A DNA stretch of 64,000 nt, taken from assembly GCF_910593845.1 (NCBI RefSeq), contig NZ_CAJVAS010000008.1:124001-188000 (forward strand). Direction: 5' to 3'. The notes below the pieces were generated by a model, which saw only the letters and a program-made list of their open reading frames with translations, was not told the DNA's origin and made no database searches. Every line of letters begins with the position of its first letter. Position 1 is the stretch's first letter. Both the position numbers and the translations under genes were made by a program. Shown one piece after another: positions 1-7,442 of this stretch. This DNA is from Paenibacillus solanacearum (GTDB lineage Bacteria > Bacillota > Bacilli > Paenibacillales > NBRC-103111).

Positions 1-345
1 GCGCTTCCGGATTTTGCGGCCGAGCTGCGGGGGATCCGGCTGGCCGGAATGAAGCCGGGCGCAGCGCTTGAAATTGCGTACCGGATGCCGGAAAGCCCGG
101 CGGATGCGAGAACCGATGCGGCGAGCGAGCTTCTGGCGAAGCTGTGGGGCGACGAAGATGCTGAGCTGCTGCAGGAACGGACGCAGCGCAGCAGCGGCGG
201 CTCCGAAACGAGCCGGACGTTCCGGTTCATCGTTCGCTTCCGGCAAAAAATGGACGAAAGCCATTTGGAGGAGCTGGGGCCGCTTGCGGAGCATCTCATT
301 GCCAGCTTGAAAGCCGTGGAAGAAGTATGGCATTCGCCTAAGTGA
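1..345 (+). CDS. C-terminal part of an unidentified protein (5' end outside window)
   Basis: The reading frame is open from the first base and runs to a TGA at 343-345, so this is the C-terminal part of a longer gene. An internal ATG lies at 49, but the frame continues upstream of it without a stop and there is no clear ribosome binding site, so it is probably not the start. The visible part is rich in Glu, Arg and Ala, with no membrane segment or cysteine motif, and ends in a predicted helical stretch with the sequence GPLAEHLIASL. I do not recognise the family. Confidence 0.6.
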   Translation, partial: ALPDFAAELRGIRLAGMKPGAALEIAYRMPESPADARTDAASELLAKLWGDEDAELLQERTQRSSGGSETSRTFRFIVRFRQKMDESHLEELGPLAEHLIASLKAVEEVWHSPK

Positions 346-370
346 TATCGCATGGATACGGGGGATAGAC

Positions 371-928
371 GTGGACGTTTTCATAACGAAGCTTAACGAA
401 GACAACGTGAGTCAAATCCGGCCGATCGATGACAGCTTTCTCGTCGATTCGATCCTCATATTCACGCTGGCCGACCGGCAATACACCTATACGCTGGAGC
501 CGATCGCGAGCTGCGAGAAACGCTATTCGGACGATCCATACGGCGATGCGGCAGACGGGAATTACGGCGACGATATGGAACATCCCGATCGGGCGATCTA
601 TTTGGCCTTTGCGGACCGGCGGTTCGCCGGTCTCATCCAGTTGAAGCGGAATTGGAACAACTATGCGCTCGTCGAGGATATCAAGGTCGACCGGGCGTAC
701 AGAAGGCATGGCATTGGGCGACGTCTGATCGAACAGGCCAAGCTATGGGCGGCCGCCGGTCACATGCCGGGCCTCATGCTGGAAACGCAAAACAATAACG
801 TGAAAGCATGCCGATTTTATGAAAGCTGCGGCTTTGTTATCGGCGGGGTTGATTTCCATGTGTACAAAGGCATCGATCCGGACAGCGGGGAAGCGGCTGT
901 ATATTGGTACTATTTTCTGAATGAATGA
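371..928 (+). CDS. satA: GNAT family N-acetyltransferase, SatA/YyaR (streptothricin acetyltransferase)-like
   Basis: A 185-residue GNAT acetyltransferase that probably transfers acetyl from acetyl-CoA to an amino group in the cytoplasm. The acetyl-CoA loop is visible as VDRAYRRHGIGRRLIEQAK (about residues 104-122), followed by LMLETQNNNVKACRFYESCGF and the ending AVYWYYFL. These features match the Bacillus SatA (YyaR) streptothricin acetyltransferases in order and length. The start is a GTG at 371 preceded by a GGGGGA Shine-Dalgarno. The gene stands alone, convergent with the TrpD2-like gene. Family assignment is firm. The streptothricin substrate is inferred from the resemblance and could be another amine. 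Confidence 0.8.
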   Translation: MDVFITKLNEDNVSQIRPIDDSFLVDSILIFTLADRQYTYTLEPIASCEKRYSDDPYGDAADGNYGDDMEHPDRAIYLAFADRRFAGLIQLKRNWNNYALVEDIKVDRAYRRHGIGRRLIEQAKLWAAAGHMPGLMLETQNNNVKACRFYESCGFVIGGVDFHVYKGIDPDSGEAAVYWYYFLNE

Positions 929-998
929 GCCGGATGCCGATATGTATGTATTCCGAATCTTGGGAAGCTGGCGCGGCTTCCGCTGGGCGGCGTGCAGC

Positions 999-2024
999 TT
1001 AGCCGACGGCCGGACTGGCGGCCCGTTTCCACGCATCGAATTTGCGCTTGGCCGCGCCGCTATCGATCGCGTTGCGGGCGCGATAAATCCCTTCCTCGAT
1101 CGAGTCCACTTTCTCCCCGATCCACAGCCGGATGGCGCTGTTGAACAGCACGGCGTTCAAGCAAGGCAGTCCCGCTTCCCCGCGGAGCACGTCAATCGCC
1201 GCTTCGGCCTGATTCGCTGCAGTCCATTCCGTCTCGGGAGCCTCTACCTGCATTTCATACAGCTCGGGATTCAGCAGCATCAATTCGGTCCGCCCGGCAT
1301 CGATTACGTAGGCGCGCGACCGCTTATCGATCGGCAAATCCTCGGAGCCTTCGACGCCCTGGATGATGAGCGTGCGCCGTACGCCTAAATTCATGACGAG
1401 GCGGGCCATTTTTTCGAACACGGTTCCATGAAAGACGCCCACGGCCATGTACGCGCAATCGGAGAATCGCAGCAGCTTCTCCGCCGTATTGAAGACTGTG
1501 CGTAAATCCAGCTCTTCCCGAAGCCGGCGCAGGGCGCCGAGCGGCGGACACCATTCTTCCGTAGGAACGAACAACACACCGCCGGCCTTGGCTGCTTCCA
1601 CCCACCGGTTCGTCTGGACGCCGGCGGGAATGCCGAGCTGCCGGATCACATCTTCGAGCGTAACGCCACGCTTGGGAGGAAGCGCGGGGGAGGAATGAAG
1701 CGTAACCGGCAGCCCGCAGGAGGCGACCACGAAGGCCGACGGAAACGTGGCCATGAAGCTGCGCGTGCGGCCATCGTAAGGACCGGCGAAATCCATGCTG
1801 TCTTTCACAGGATGAATGTGCGAACGGCTGCGGAGGACGTCGATAAAGGCACGCAGCTCTTCTGACGATTCCATCTTGATGCGCTCCGCAAGCAGGAAAG
1901 CGCCGATCTGCGCATCCGTCGCCTCTCGATTGACAATCCATTCCGCCGCCTGCCGAGCCTCTTCGTATGACAAATCACGGGCTCCGCGTTTGCCTCGGCC
2001 TACTTCCTTCAACAAGTCCTTCAT
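999..2024 (-). CDS. TrpD2-like (anthranilate phosphoribosyltransferase family) protein
   Basis: A 341-residue protein of the glycosyltransferase family 3 fold, with a helical N-terminal domain (SYEEARQAAEWIV, residues about 19-31) and a C-terminal phosphoribosyltransferase-like domain. The PRPP-binding GTGGD motif of true TrpD is replaced by GPYDGR near residue 82, and the KHGNR segment by a LHSSPALPPKRG stretch, as in the TrpD2/YbiB branch. Tryptophan synthesis is therefore unlikely. YbiB in E. coli binds nucleic acid, but I cannot assign that role here from sequence alone. Its ATG overlaps the TGA of the upstream ANTAR gene (ATGA), so the two are co-translated and probably act together beside the nitrate genes. 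Confidence 0.75.
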   Translation of the reverse strand: MKDLLKEVGRGKRGARDLSYEEARQAAEWIVNREATDAQIGAFLLAERIKMESSEELRAFIDVLRSRSHIHPVKDSMDFAGPYDGRTRSFMATFPSAFVVASCGLPVTLHSSPALPPKRGVTLEDVIRQLGIPAGVQTNRWVEAAKAGGVLFVPTEEWCPPLGALRRLREELDLRTVFNTAEKLLRFSDCAYMAVGVFHGTVFEKMARLVMNLGVRRTLIIQGVEGSEDLPIDKRSRAYVIDAGRTELMLLNPELYEMQVEAPETEWTAANQAEAAIDVLRGEAGLPCLNAVLFNSAIRLWIGEKVDSIEEGIYRARNAIDSGAAKRKFDAWKRAASPAVG

Positions 2025-2677
2025 CGGTTGCGACCTCCTCTATGCTTCTGATCCTTCAGCAACGAATACACTTTGACGATGGATGTGGCTACATCGACCA
2101 TTCGCTTGCGTTCGTTCATCGCCTGCTTGCGCAGAAATTCATACGCTTCCGCCTCGGATATGCGTTTGACCTCGCATAAGATCCGTTTGGCTTGATCGAC
2201 CCATTTGCGCTCCTCCAATTTGGACAAAAGCTGTTCCCGCTCCTGCCTCCATTCCCGCCGCTCCATAAAGCGCTGGAAGCTTAGCATCAACGCGCAGTGA
2301 ATTTCCGCGGGCGACATCCCCGGCGACAGCATGCCGTCGATCTCGGCCTCCAGCTTGCAGGAGTGCTGCGGGAACGTCAGCTTATCGCACCAGAAAAGAA
2401 TGGGGATGGGCCGCAACGATGCGATTTTGGCGCACCAATCGCCGAGCTGTTCCAACGGTACGGAAAGCAGGGCGGCGTCAGCATATCCGATGAGCGTTTG
2501 CACCTGGATGGAAGGGCCGGCTGCTCGGTATACGCGCATGCCCATTTCCCGTAGCTTGGCTTCAACCGGCGATTCTTCCGGGTAATGATCAGCCGGATGC
2601 TCAGCCTCGAGGTAGAACGAGGAGGTCCGGGAACGGTTGGACGCAAATTCGTCAATCAGCAGAAACGACTGTAACAT
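2021..2677 (-). CDS. ANTAR-domain RNA-binding antiterminator controlling nitrate assimilation
   Basis: A 218-residue regulator. The N-terminal half resembles a degenerate receiver or sensor domain. After a coiled-coil region (about 125-150) the last 60 residues form an ANTAR domain, with the conserved pattern KWVDQAKRIL...SEAEAYEFLRKQAMNERKRMVDVA. ANTAR proteins bind paired hexaloop RNA hairpins and prevent terminator formation. A matching pair of hairpins followed by a terminator lies in the divergent narK leader (2907-3014), which makes that operon the clear target. The chosen ATG at 2677 has a GGGGGG-containing site 6 bases upstream. A longer frame from 2701 would put the start against the TnrA-like box and lacks a good site. 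It is co-translated with the TrpD2-like gene. Confidence 0.85.
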   Translation of the reverse strand: MLQSFLLIDEFASNRSRTSSFYLEAEHPADHYPEESPVEAKLREMGMRVYRAAGPSIQVQTLIGYADAALLSVPLEQLGDWCAKIASLRPIPILFWCDKLTFPQHSCKLEAEIDGMLSPGMSPAEIHCALMLSFQRFMERREWRQEREQLLSKLEERKWVDQAKRILCEVKRISEAEAYEFLRKQAMNERKRMVDVATSIVKVYSLLKDQKHRGGRNR

Positions 2678-2706
2678 GCGATTCCCCCCAGCCACGAACA
2701 TTTTAA

Positions 2707-2723
2707 TGTTATATATATTAACA
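2707..2723. promoter_or_regulatory. TnrA/GlnR-type nitrogen box 1
   Basis: The sequence TGTTA-TATATAT-TAACA matches the known TnrA/GlnR consensus TGTNA-N7-TNACA exactly. It sits in an 11-bp-arm inverted repeat (2701-2729). It overlaps a plausible minus-strand promoter for the ANTAR gene (-35 TCGACA at 2744-2739, -10 TAATAT at 2720-2715, 18-bp spacer), which suggests repression of that gene under nitrogen excess. Confidence 0.75.
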
Positions 2724-2780
2724 TTAAAATCGTGATACTGTCGATAAGATTAAGGATTTTTGTGAAATTTCAGAAAAACA

Positions 2781-2797
2781 TGTTATATATATTGACA
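2781..2797. promoter_or_regulatory. TnrA/GlnR-type nitrogen box 2
   Basis: TGTTA-TATATAT-TGACA is a second exact match to the TGTNA-N7-TNACA consensus. Its right half is the -35 hexamer of the narK promoter, so a bound GlnR-type protein would be expected to block RNA polymerase. Activation is less likely at this position. Confidence 0.75.
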
Positions 2798-2820
2798 TAT
2801 TAGTGTGGGGTTCATATAAT
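2792..2820 (+). promoter_or_regulatory. SigA-type promoter of the nitrate operon
   Basis: A consensus -35 TTGACA (2792-2797) and a consensus -10 TATAAT (2815-2820) are separated by 17 bp. Transcription would start near 2827, leaving a leader of about 250 nt before narK that contains the ANTAR hairpins and the terminator. Confidence 0.85.
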
Positions 2821-2906
2821 AAGTGACAGATCGCATGATCCGGTTCTTCAAGGGTGAAGAGCCGCGGTCCATGCTTCGTTCCGAAATATTACGATGGGTC
2901 CAATCC

Positions 2907-2962
2907 GGTTCACAGTGACGTGAGCCATGACTGCAACTTTTTCTGACACAGTGTTGTGTCAG
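2907..2962 (+). ncRNA. ANTAR target RNA: tandem hexaloop hairpins P1 and P2 in narK leader
   Basis: P1 (2907-2926) has a 7-bp stem GGTTCAC/GTGAGCC closing the hexaloop AGTGAC. P2 (2943-2962) has a 7-bp stem CTGACAC/GTGTCAG closing the hexaloop AGTGTT. Both loops carry A at position 1 and G at position 4, the signature recognised by ANTAR proteins, and they are separated by 16 nt. They precede the intrinsic terminator at 2973-3014, the standard arrangement for ANTAR antitermination. The likely ligand protein is encoded divergently at 2021-2677. Confidence 0.9.
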
Positions 2963-2972
2963 CCTGGCAATG

Positions 2973-3014
2973 AAGCCTATTTTCGACATTTTGTTTGTCG
3001 GCAATAGGCTTTTT
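2973..3014 (+). terminator. Conditional intrinsic terminator in narK leader
   Basis: The arms AAGCCTATT (2973-2981) and AATAGGCTT (3003-3011) pair, with an inner CGAC/GTCG extension, and are followed by TTTTT. It lies 10 nt after hairpin P2 and about 65 nt before the narK ATG, so it would stop transcription unless the ANTAR protein is bound. Confidence 0.85.
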
Positions 3015-3078
3015 GTGCGTGTGTTTACGCCTTTGGCGGAGCCGAATAACGAAAGAAAACAAGGAGTGGAGAGCCGCT

Positions 3079-4308
3079 ATGGAGCAAACCTCGTTCTGGA
3101 AATCGGGGCACAAAGGAACATTGTTTTCATCATTTTTGTATTTTGACGTCAGCTTTATGATTTGGGTCATCATGGGACCGCTGGCTGTGCTCATTGCAGC
3201 CGATTTTCAGCTTGATGCGGCGCAAAAAGCGAATCTCGTCGCTTTACCGGCGCTCGGCGGATCGATTTTACGTCTGGTTTTAGGATATTTGACAGATCGG
3301 ATCGGTCCGAAAAAAACGGGTCTGCTCGGCATGGTGCTCACATTCCTGCCGCTCGTCATTGGCTGGCAGTTCGCCGATTCGCTCGGCAGCTTGTATGCCG
3401 TGGCGCTGCTGCTCGGCATTGCCGGCGCAAGCTTCGCCGCAGCGCTGCCGCTGGCCAGCCGCTGGTATCCGCCGGAGCACCAGGGGCTAGCGATGGGGAT
3501 TGCCGGCGCCGGCAACAGCGGAACGATCTTCGCGACGCTGTTCGCCAACCGGATCGCCGAGCATTACGGCACGTGGCACGTCGTATTCGGCTTGGCGCTG
3601 ATTCCGCTCTGTGCCGCTTTCCTCGTATTTATTTTGTTTGCCAAAGACAGCCCGAATCAGCCCGCGCCCAAAAAGCTTGCCGATTACGGCAGCGTGCTGA
3701 AGCAAAAGGATACTTGGCTGTTTTGCTTGTTTTATATGGTCACGTTCGGCGGCTTTTCCGGCCTGGCCAATTACTTGACGATATTCTTCAATACGCAGTA
3801 CGGCTTGAAGCCGGTGACGGCGTCCGATTTTGCAACCATCTGTATTATCGCCGGCAGCTTGTTCCGCCCGTTCGGAGGCTGGTTGTCCGACAAGCTCGGC
3901 GGCATTCGAATGCTGATCGGCCTCTACGGCCTGGTCGCGGTCATGATGGTTATTATTTCCACGCTGCCCGCGCTTGGCTGGACGACTTGCTATTTGTTCA
4001 TTGCCATGATGTGTCTGGGAATGGGCAACGGCGCGGTGTTCCAGCTCGTACCGCAGCGGTTCAGCGAGGAAGTGGGGATTATTACCGGTATCGTCGGCGC
4101 AGCGGGCGGGCTCGGCGGGTATTTTTTGCCGAAGCTGCTGGGAAGTCTGAAGCTGTCCAGCGGGTCGTTCACGCCGGGCTTCCTCATCTTCAGCGGCGTT
4201 GCGATCGCCTGCGCCCTGATCATCGCGGCAGCGCAGCAAAGCTGGAAACGGAGCTGGATCGGCCAAGGCGGCAAAGTATCTTCCGCAGCGGGCAACCATG
4301 CGGTGTAA
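3079..4308 (+). CDS. narK: Nitrate/nitrite MFS transporter (NarK/NasA)
   Basis: A 409-residue major facilitator permease with about 12 hydrophobic segments that imports nitrate (and possibly exports nitrite) across the cytoplasmic membrane. NarK-type motifs visible are GGSILRLVLGYLTDRIGPKKTG (about residues 55-76) and GIAGAGNSGTIFATLF (about 140-155) in the first half, with FRPFGGWLSDKLGG in the second half. The frame is open from 2995, inside the leader terminator, but the ATG at 3079 has GGAG 7 bases upstream and an aligned N-terminus, so it is used here. It is the first gene of the assimilatory nitrate operon and is controlled by the leader described above. Confidence 0.92.
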   Translation: MEQTSFWKSGHKGTLFSSFLYFDVSFMIWVIMGPLAVLIAADFQLDAAQKANLVALPALGGSILRLVLGYLTDRIGPKKTGLLGMVLTFLPLVIGWQFADSLGSLYAVALLLGIAGASFAAALPLASRWYPPEHQGLAMGIAGAGNSGTIFATLFANRIAEHYGTWHVVFGLALIPLCAAFLVFILFAKDSPNQPAPKKLADYGSVLKQKDTWLFCLFYMVTFGGFSGLANYLTIFFNTQYGLKPVTASDFATICIIAGSLFRPFGGWLSDKLGGIRMLIGLYGLVAVMMVIISTLPALGWTTCYLFIAMMCLGMGNGAVFQLVPQRFSEEVGIITGIVGAAGGLGGYFLPKLLGSLKLSSGSFTPGFLIFSGVAIACALIIAAAQQSWKRSWIGQGGKVSSAAGNHAV

Positions 4309-4438
4309 CGGCTGCATGACCGGCGTCGCCAGGCGTCGCGGGAAGTGTGAGAAGGCAGCATGTGGCACAGGCGGTGCAGCTCTTCCGCGAAGTTTAACGG
4401 GATTAACGATTGCAACCAAACCAGGAGCGTGATGTGAG

Positions 4439-6856
4439 ATGAAACAACGACTTGTACTTATCGGCAACGGCATGGCCGGCGTGAATGCAATAGAACATTT
4501 GCTCAAGTTAGCGCCGCATACCTACGACATTACGGTATTCGGAGCGGAGCCGTACCCGAACTACAACCGGATTATGCTGTCCAGCGTATTGGCGGGGGAA
4601 GCGGCGGTAGAAGACATCTACCTCAACACGTATGAATGGTATTCCGACAACGGAATCCGGCTGTATACGGAGCATACGGTTACGCAGATCGACGCGGAGG
4701 CGAAAACCGTAACGACGGATCAAGGCGTGACGGTACCTTACGACAAGCTCATTCTCGCCACCGGCTCCAACCCGTTCATGCTGCCGCTTCCCGGCGCCGA
4801 CAAGGAAGGCGTCATGGCGTACCGCACGATCCGGGATTGCGAGCAAATGATCGACGCGTCGCGCAGGTACAAGAAGGCAGTCGTGATCGGCGGCGGTCTG
4901 CTGGGCTTGGAGGCGGCACGGGGCTTTCTAAATCTCGGCATGCAGGTGGACGTTGTTCATTTGATGGACGCGATTATGGATCGGCAGTTGGACCGGACGG
5001 CGTCGGATCTGCTGAGAAAAGCGCTGGAGGCGCAAGGGATGAAGTTCCTGCTCGGCAAACAATCGGAGGAAATTATCGGAGATGCGCGCGTCACCGGCTT
5101 GAAGTTCAAAGATGGCACGTCCACGGACGCGGATCTGATCGTGATGGCGGTCGGCATACGCCCGAATGTCGAGCTGGCGATGAAGACGGGGGTCGAGACG
5201 GCTCCGGGCATCGTCGTGAACGACTACATGGAAACGAGCATGCCGGATATTTACGCCGTAGGCGAGTGCGCGACGCACCGGGGCATCACCTATGGACTGG
5301 TCGCGCCGCTTTATGAGCAGGGCGCTGTGCTCGCCAAAGTACTGGCTGGCGTGGATACGGCTCCGTATGAAGGCTCGCTGCTCTATACGAAGCTGAAAGT
5401 GTCCGGCGTCGACGTATTTTCGGGCGGTCAATTCGCCGATGCGCCGGATACGAAGGCGATCCGCATTCATGACGACTTCTCGGGGATATACAAAAAAGTC
5501 GTCATTCGCGACAACAAAATGATCGGCGCCGTCCTGTTCGGCGATACGAGCGAAGGCTCGAGGCTGATGCAGATGATTCGCGCCGGTACGGATATTAGCG
5601 GCATGGAGAAAACGGCGATATTGCGCGAGTCGGGTGCGGAAGGAGCCGCCGAGGGCGCCGGAGCGGCGGGCATGAGCGACGATGCGATCGTTTGCGGCTG
5701 CAACGGCGTAAGCAAGGGGGCGATCTGCTCCGCAATCAAAGAACAAGGCTTAACGACCGTGGAGGAGGTCAAGAACTGCACCAACGCTTCCAGATCATGC
5801 GGCGGGTGCAAGCCGCTGGTCAAGGACTTGCTGGCGCTGACGCTGGGCGAAGGCTTCCGGCAGGACGCGGCAAAAGAAACGATATGCGGATGCACCGACT
5901 TATCCCGCGATGAAGTGGTGGCTGGGATCCAGAACAAAGGGCTGTCTCATATCCGTGAAGTGATGAATGTGCTCGGCTGGAAAAACGATGAAGGCTGTAC
6001 GAAGTGCCGCCCTGCGCTCAACTATTACCTGGGAATGATCTATCCGGCTTCCTATAAAGATGAAAGCAAGTCGAGACTGGTGAACGAGCGCATGCATGCC
6101 AATATTCAGAAGGACGGGACATACTCGGTCGTCCCCCGCATGTACGGCGGTGTGACGACGCCTGCCGACTTGAAGAAAATCGCCGATGTCGCGGTGAAAT
6201 ACAACGTTCCGACGGTGAAGCTGACCGGGGGCCAGCGGATCGACCTGCTCGGCGTGAAGAAAGAAGATTTGACCGCTATGTGGCAAGATCTCGATATGCC
6301 CTCGGGCTATGCTTACGGCAAAGCGATCCGAACGGTCAAAACATGCGTCGGGGAAGATTACTGCCGGTTCGGCACGGGCGATGCGATGGGGCTCGGCATC
6401 AAGCTCGAGAAGCGGTTCGAGCGGCTGAACACCCCGGCCAAGGTGAAAATGGCTGTCTCCGGCTGCCCGCGCAACTGCGCCGAGTCGGGCATTAAAGACT
6501 TGGGCGTTGTGTCCGTAGACGGCGGCTGGGAGCTGTATGCCGGCGGCAACGGCGGAGTCAAGGTTCGCGTCGGCGATCTGCTGGCTACGGTGAAAACCGA
6601 AGACGATGTGATTGAGTACGCGGAAGCGTATCTCCAATATTACCGCGAAACGGGGAATTATGGGGAACGCACCTCGGAATGGATCGTCCGCGTCGGTCTG
6701 GAGCATGTTCGCAGCGTGCTCGCGGACGAAACGCAGCGAATCGCGCTCAGAGAACGGATCGACGTCGCTTTGTCCGTTACGCAGGATCCTTGGAAGGAAG
6801 CGGTGCGCAGCGAAACGATCCGGAAGCAGCTGTATGAGGTCGTCGAGTTGAATTAA
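4439..6856 (+). CDS. nirB: Assimilatory nitrite reductase [NAD(P)H] large subunit NirB/NasD
   Basis: An 805-residue cytoplasmic flavo-siroheme enzyme that reduces nitrite to ammonium with NAD(P)H. Domains in order: an FAD-binding domain with GNGMAG at residues 9-14, an NAD-binding motif VIGGGLLGLEAARG near 148, two BFD-like [2Fe-2S] domains starting near 418 (CGCNGVS...CGGCK) and 482 (CGCTDLS...CTKCRP), and a C-terminal siroheme/[4Fe-4S] domain with TCVGEDYC near 634 and SGCPRNC near 673. All four cluster cysteines are present. Length is normal for the family. It lies 130 nt after narK and upstream of nirD. Confidence 0.95.
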   Translation: MKQRLVLIGNGMAGVNAIEHLLKLAPHTYDITVFGAEPYPNYNRIMLSSVLAGEAAVEDIYLNTYEWYSDNGIRLYTEHTVTQIDAEAKTVTTDQGVTVPYDKLILATGSNPFMLPLPGADKEGVMAYRTIRDCEQMIDASRRYKKAVVIGGGLLGLEAARGFLNLGMQVDVVHLMDAIMDRQLDRTASDLLRKALEAQGMKFLLGKQSEEIIGDARVTGLKFKDGTSTDADLIVMAVGIRPNVELAMKTGVETAPGIVVNDYMETSMPDIYAVGECATHRGITYGLVAPLYEQGAVLAKVLAGVDTAPYEGSLLYTKLKVSGVDVFSGGQFADAPDTKAIRIHDDFSGIYKKVVIRDNKMIGAVLFGDTSEGSRLMQMIRAGTDISGMEKTAILRESGAEGAAEGAGAAGMSDDAIVCGCNGVSKGAICSAIKEQGLTTVEEVKNCTNASRSCGGCKPLVKDLLALTLGEGFRQDAAKETICGCTDLSRDEVVAGIQNKGLSHIREVMNVLGWKNDEGCTKCRPALNYYLGMIYPASYKDESKSRLVNERMHANIQKDGTYSVVPRMYGGVTTPADLKKIADVAVKYNVPTVKLTGGQRIDLLGVKKEDLTAMWQDLDMPSGYAYGKAIRTVKTCVGEDYCRFGTGDAMGLGIKLEKRFERLNTPAKVKMAVSGCPRNCAESGIKDLGVVSVDGGWELYAGGNGGVKVRVGDLLATVKTEDDVIEYAEAYLQYYRETGNYGERTSEWIVRVGLEHVRSVLADETQRIALRERIDVALSVTQDPWKEAVRSETIRKQLYEVVELN

Positions 6857-6988
6857 CGAGCCGGGTTTATGGGGGAAACAGCTTGACGAAACACGGGCGG
6901 TGCGTCGACGGTAGAAGTGTCGCGGCGTCGGCCGCCGCCTTGTAAGCTGCCGAATGCTTGTAATAGCCGAGAGGAGCGATGATTGACA

Positions 6989-7348
6989 ATGGACAGGAAT
7001 GCGAAGCGAGTTACCGAATTGAAGTGGGTCGAAGTGGCCGTATATGATGAGCTTCCGGTGCAAACCGGGAAAACCGTCCGCTATCGCGGGCATGAAATCG
7101 CCTTGTTCCGTTTTACGAGCGGCAAGGTGCATGCAGTACAAAACCGCTGTCCTCACAAAAACGGCGTACTGGCCGAAGGGCTCGTCTGCGATGAGCATGT
7201 GTACTGCCCGATGCACGAGCGCAAAATTCATATTCCTTCCGGCGCTGTCCAGAAGCCGGATACGGGCTGCGTACCGACATACGAAATCAAAATCGAGAAC
7301 GGCCTTGTGTACGTCGCTTTGCCTGAAGCGCGCGAGGTCGCCGTTTAA
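6989..7348 (+). CDS. nirD: Nitrite reductase small subunit NirD/NasE (Rieske-type)
   Basis: A 119-residue Rieske-fold partner of NirB. The [2Fe-2S] motif is CPH-X16-CPMH (about residues 51-72). In the NirD family the cluster residues are often lost, but here both Cys and both His are kept. The ATG at 6989 lies 12 bases after GAGGAG. An in-frame TTG at 6983 is only 6 bases after it and is an equally possible start, adding two residues. A 132-nt gap after nirB shows no terminator, so it should belong to the same transcript. Confidence 0.9.
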   Translation: MDRNAKRVTELKWVEVAVYDELPVQTGKTVRYRGHEIALFRFTSGKVHAVQNRCPHKNGVLAEGLVCDEHVYCPMHERKIHIPSGAVQKPDTGCVPTYEIKIENGLVYVALPEAREVAV

Positions 7349-7442
7349 TCGGATGCAAGCATAAGCGGAACTGCGGTACGGCGATCCCGTTCCGCAAATG
7401 ACAGAGCCGAGCGATTCGGCATATAGAGAGGGGGCGGCACAG

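Noticed and set aside
2995-3078. Upstream extension of the narK frame, starting inside the leader terminator
   Set aside because: The first codons overlap the terminator hairpin and U-tract. The ATG at 3079 has a good ribosome binding site and the family N-terminus begins there.
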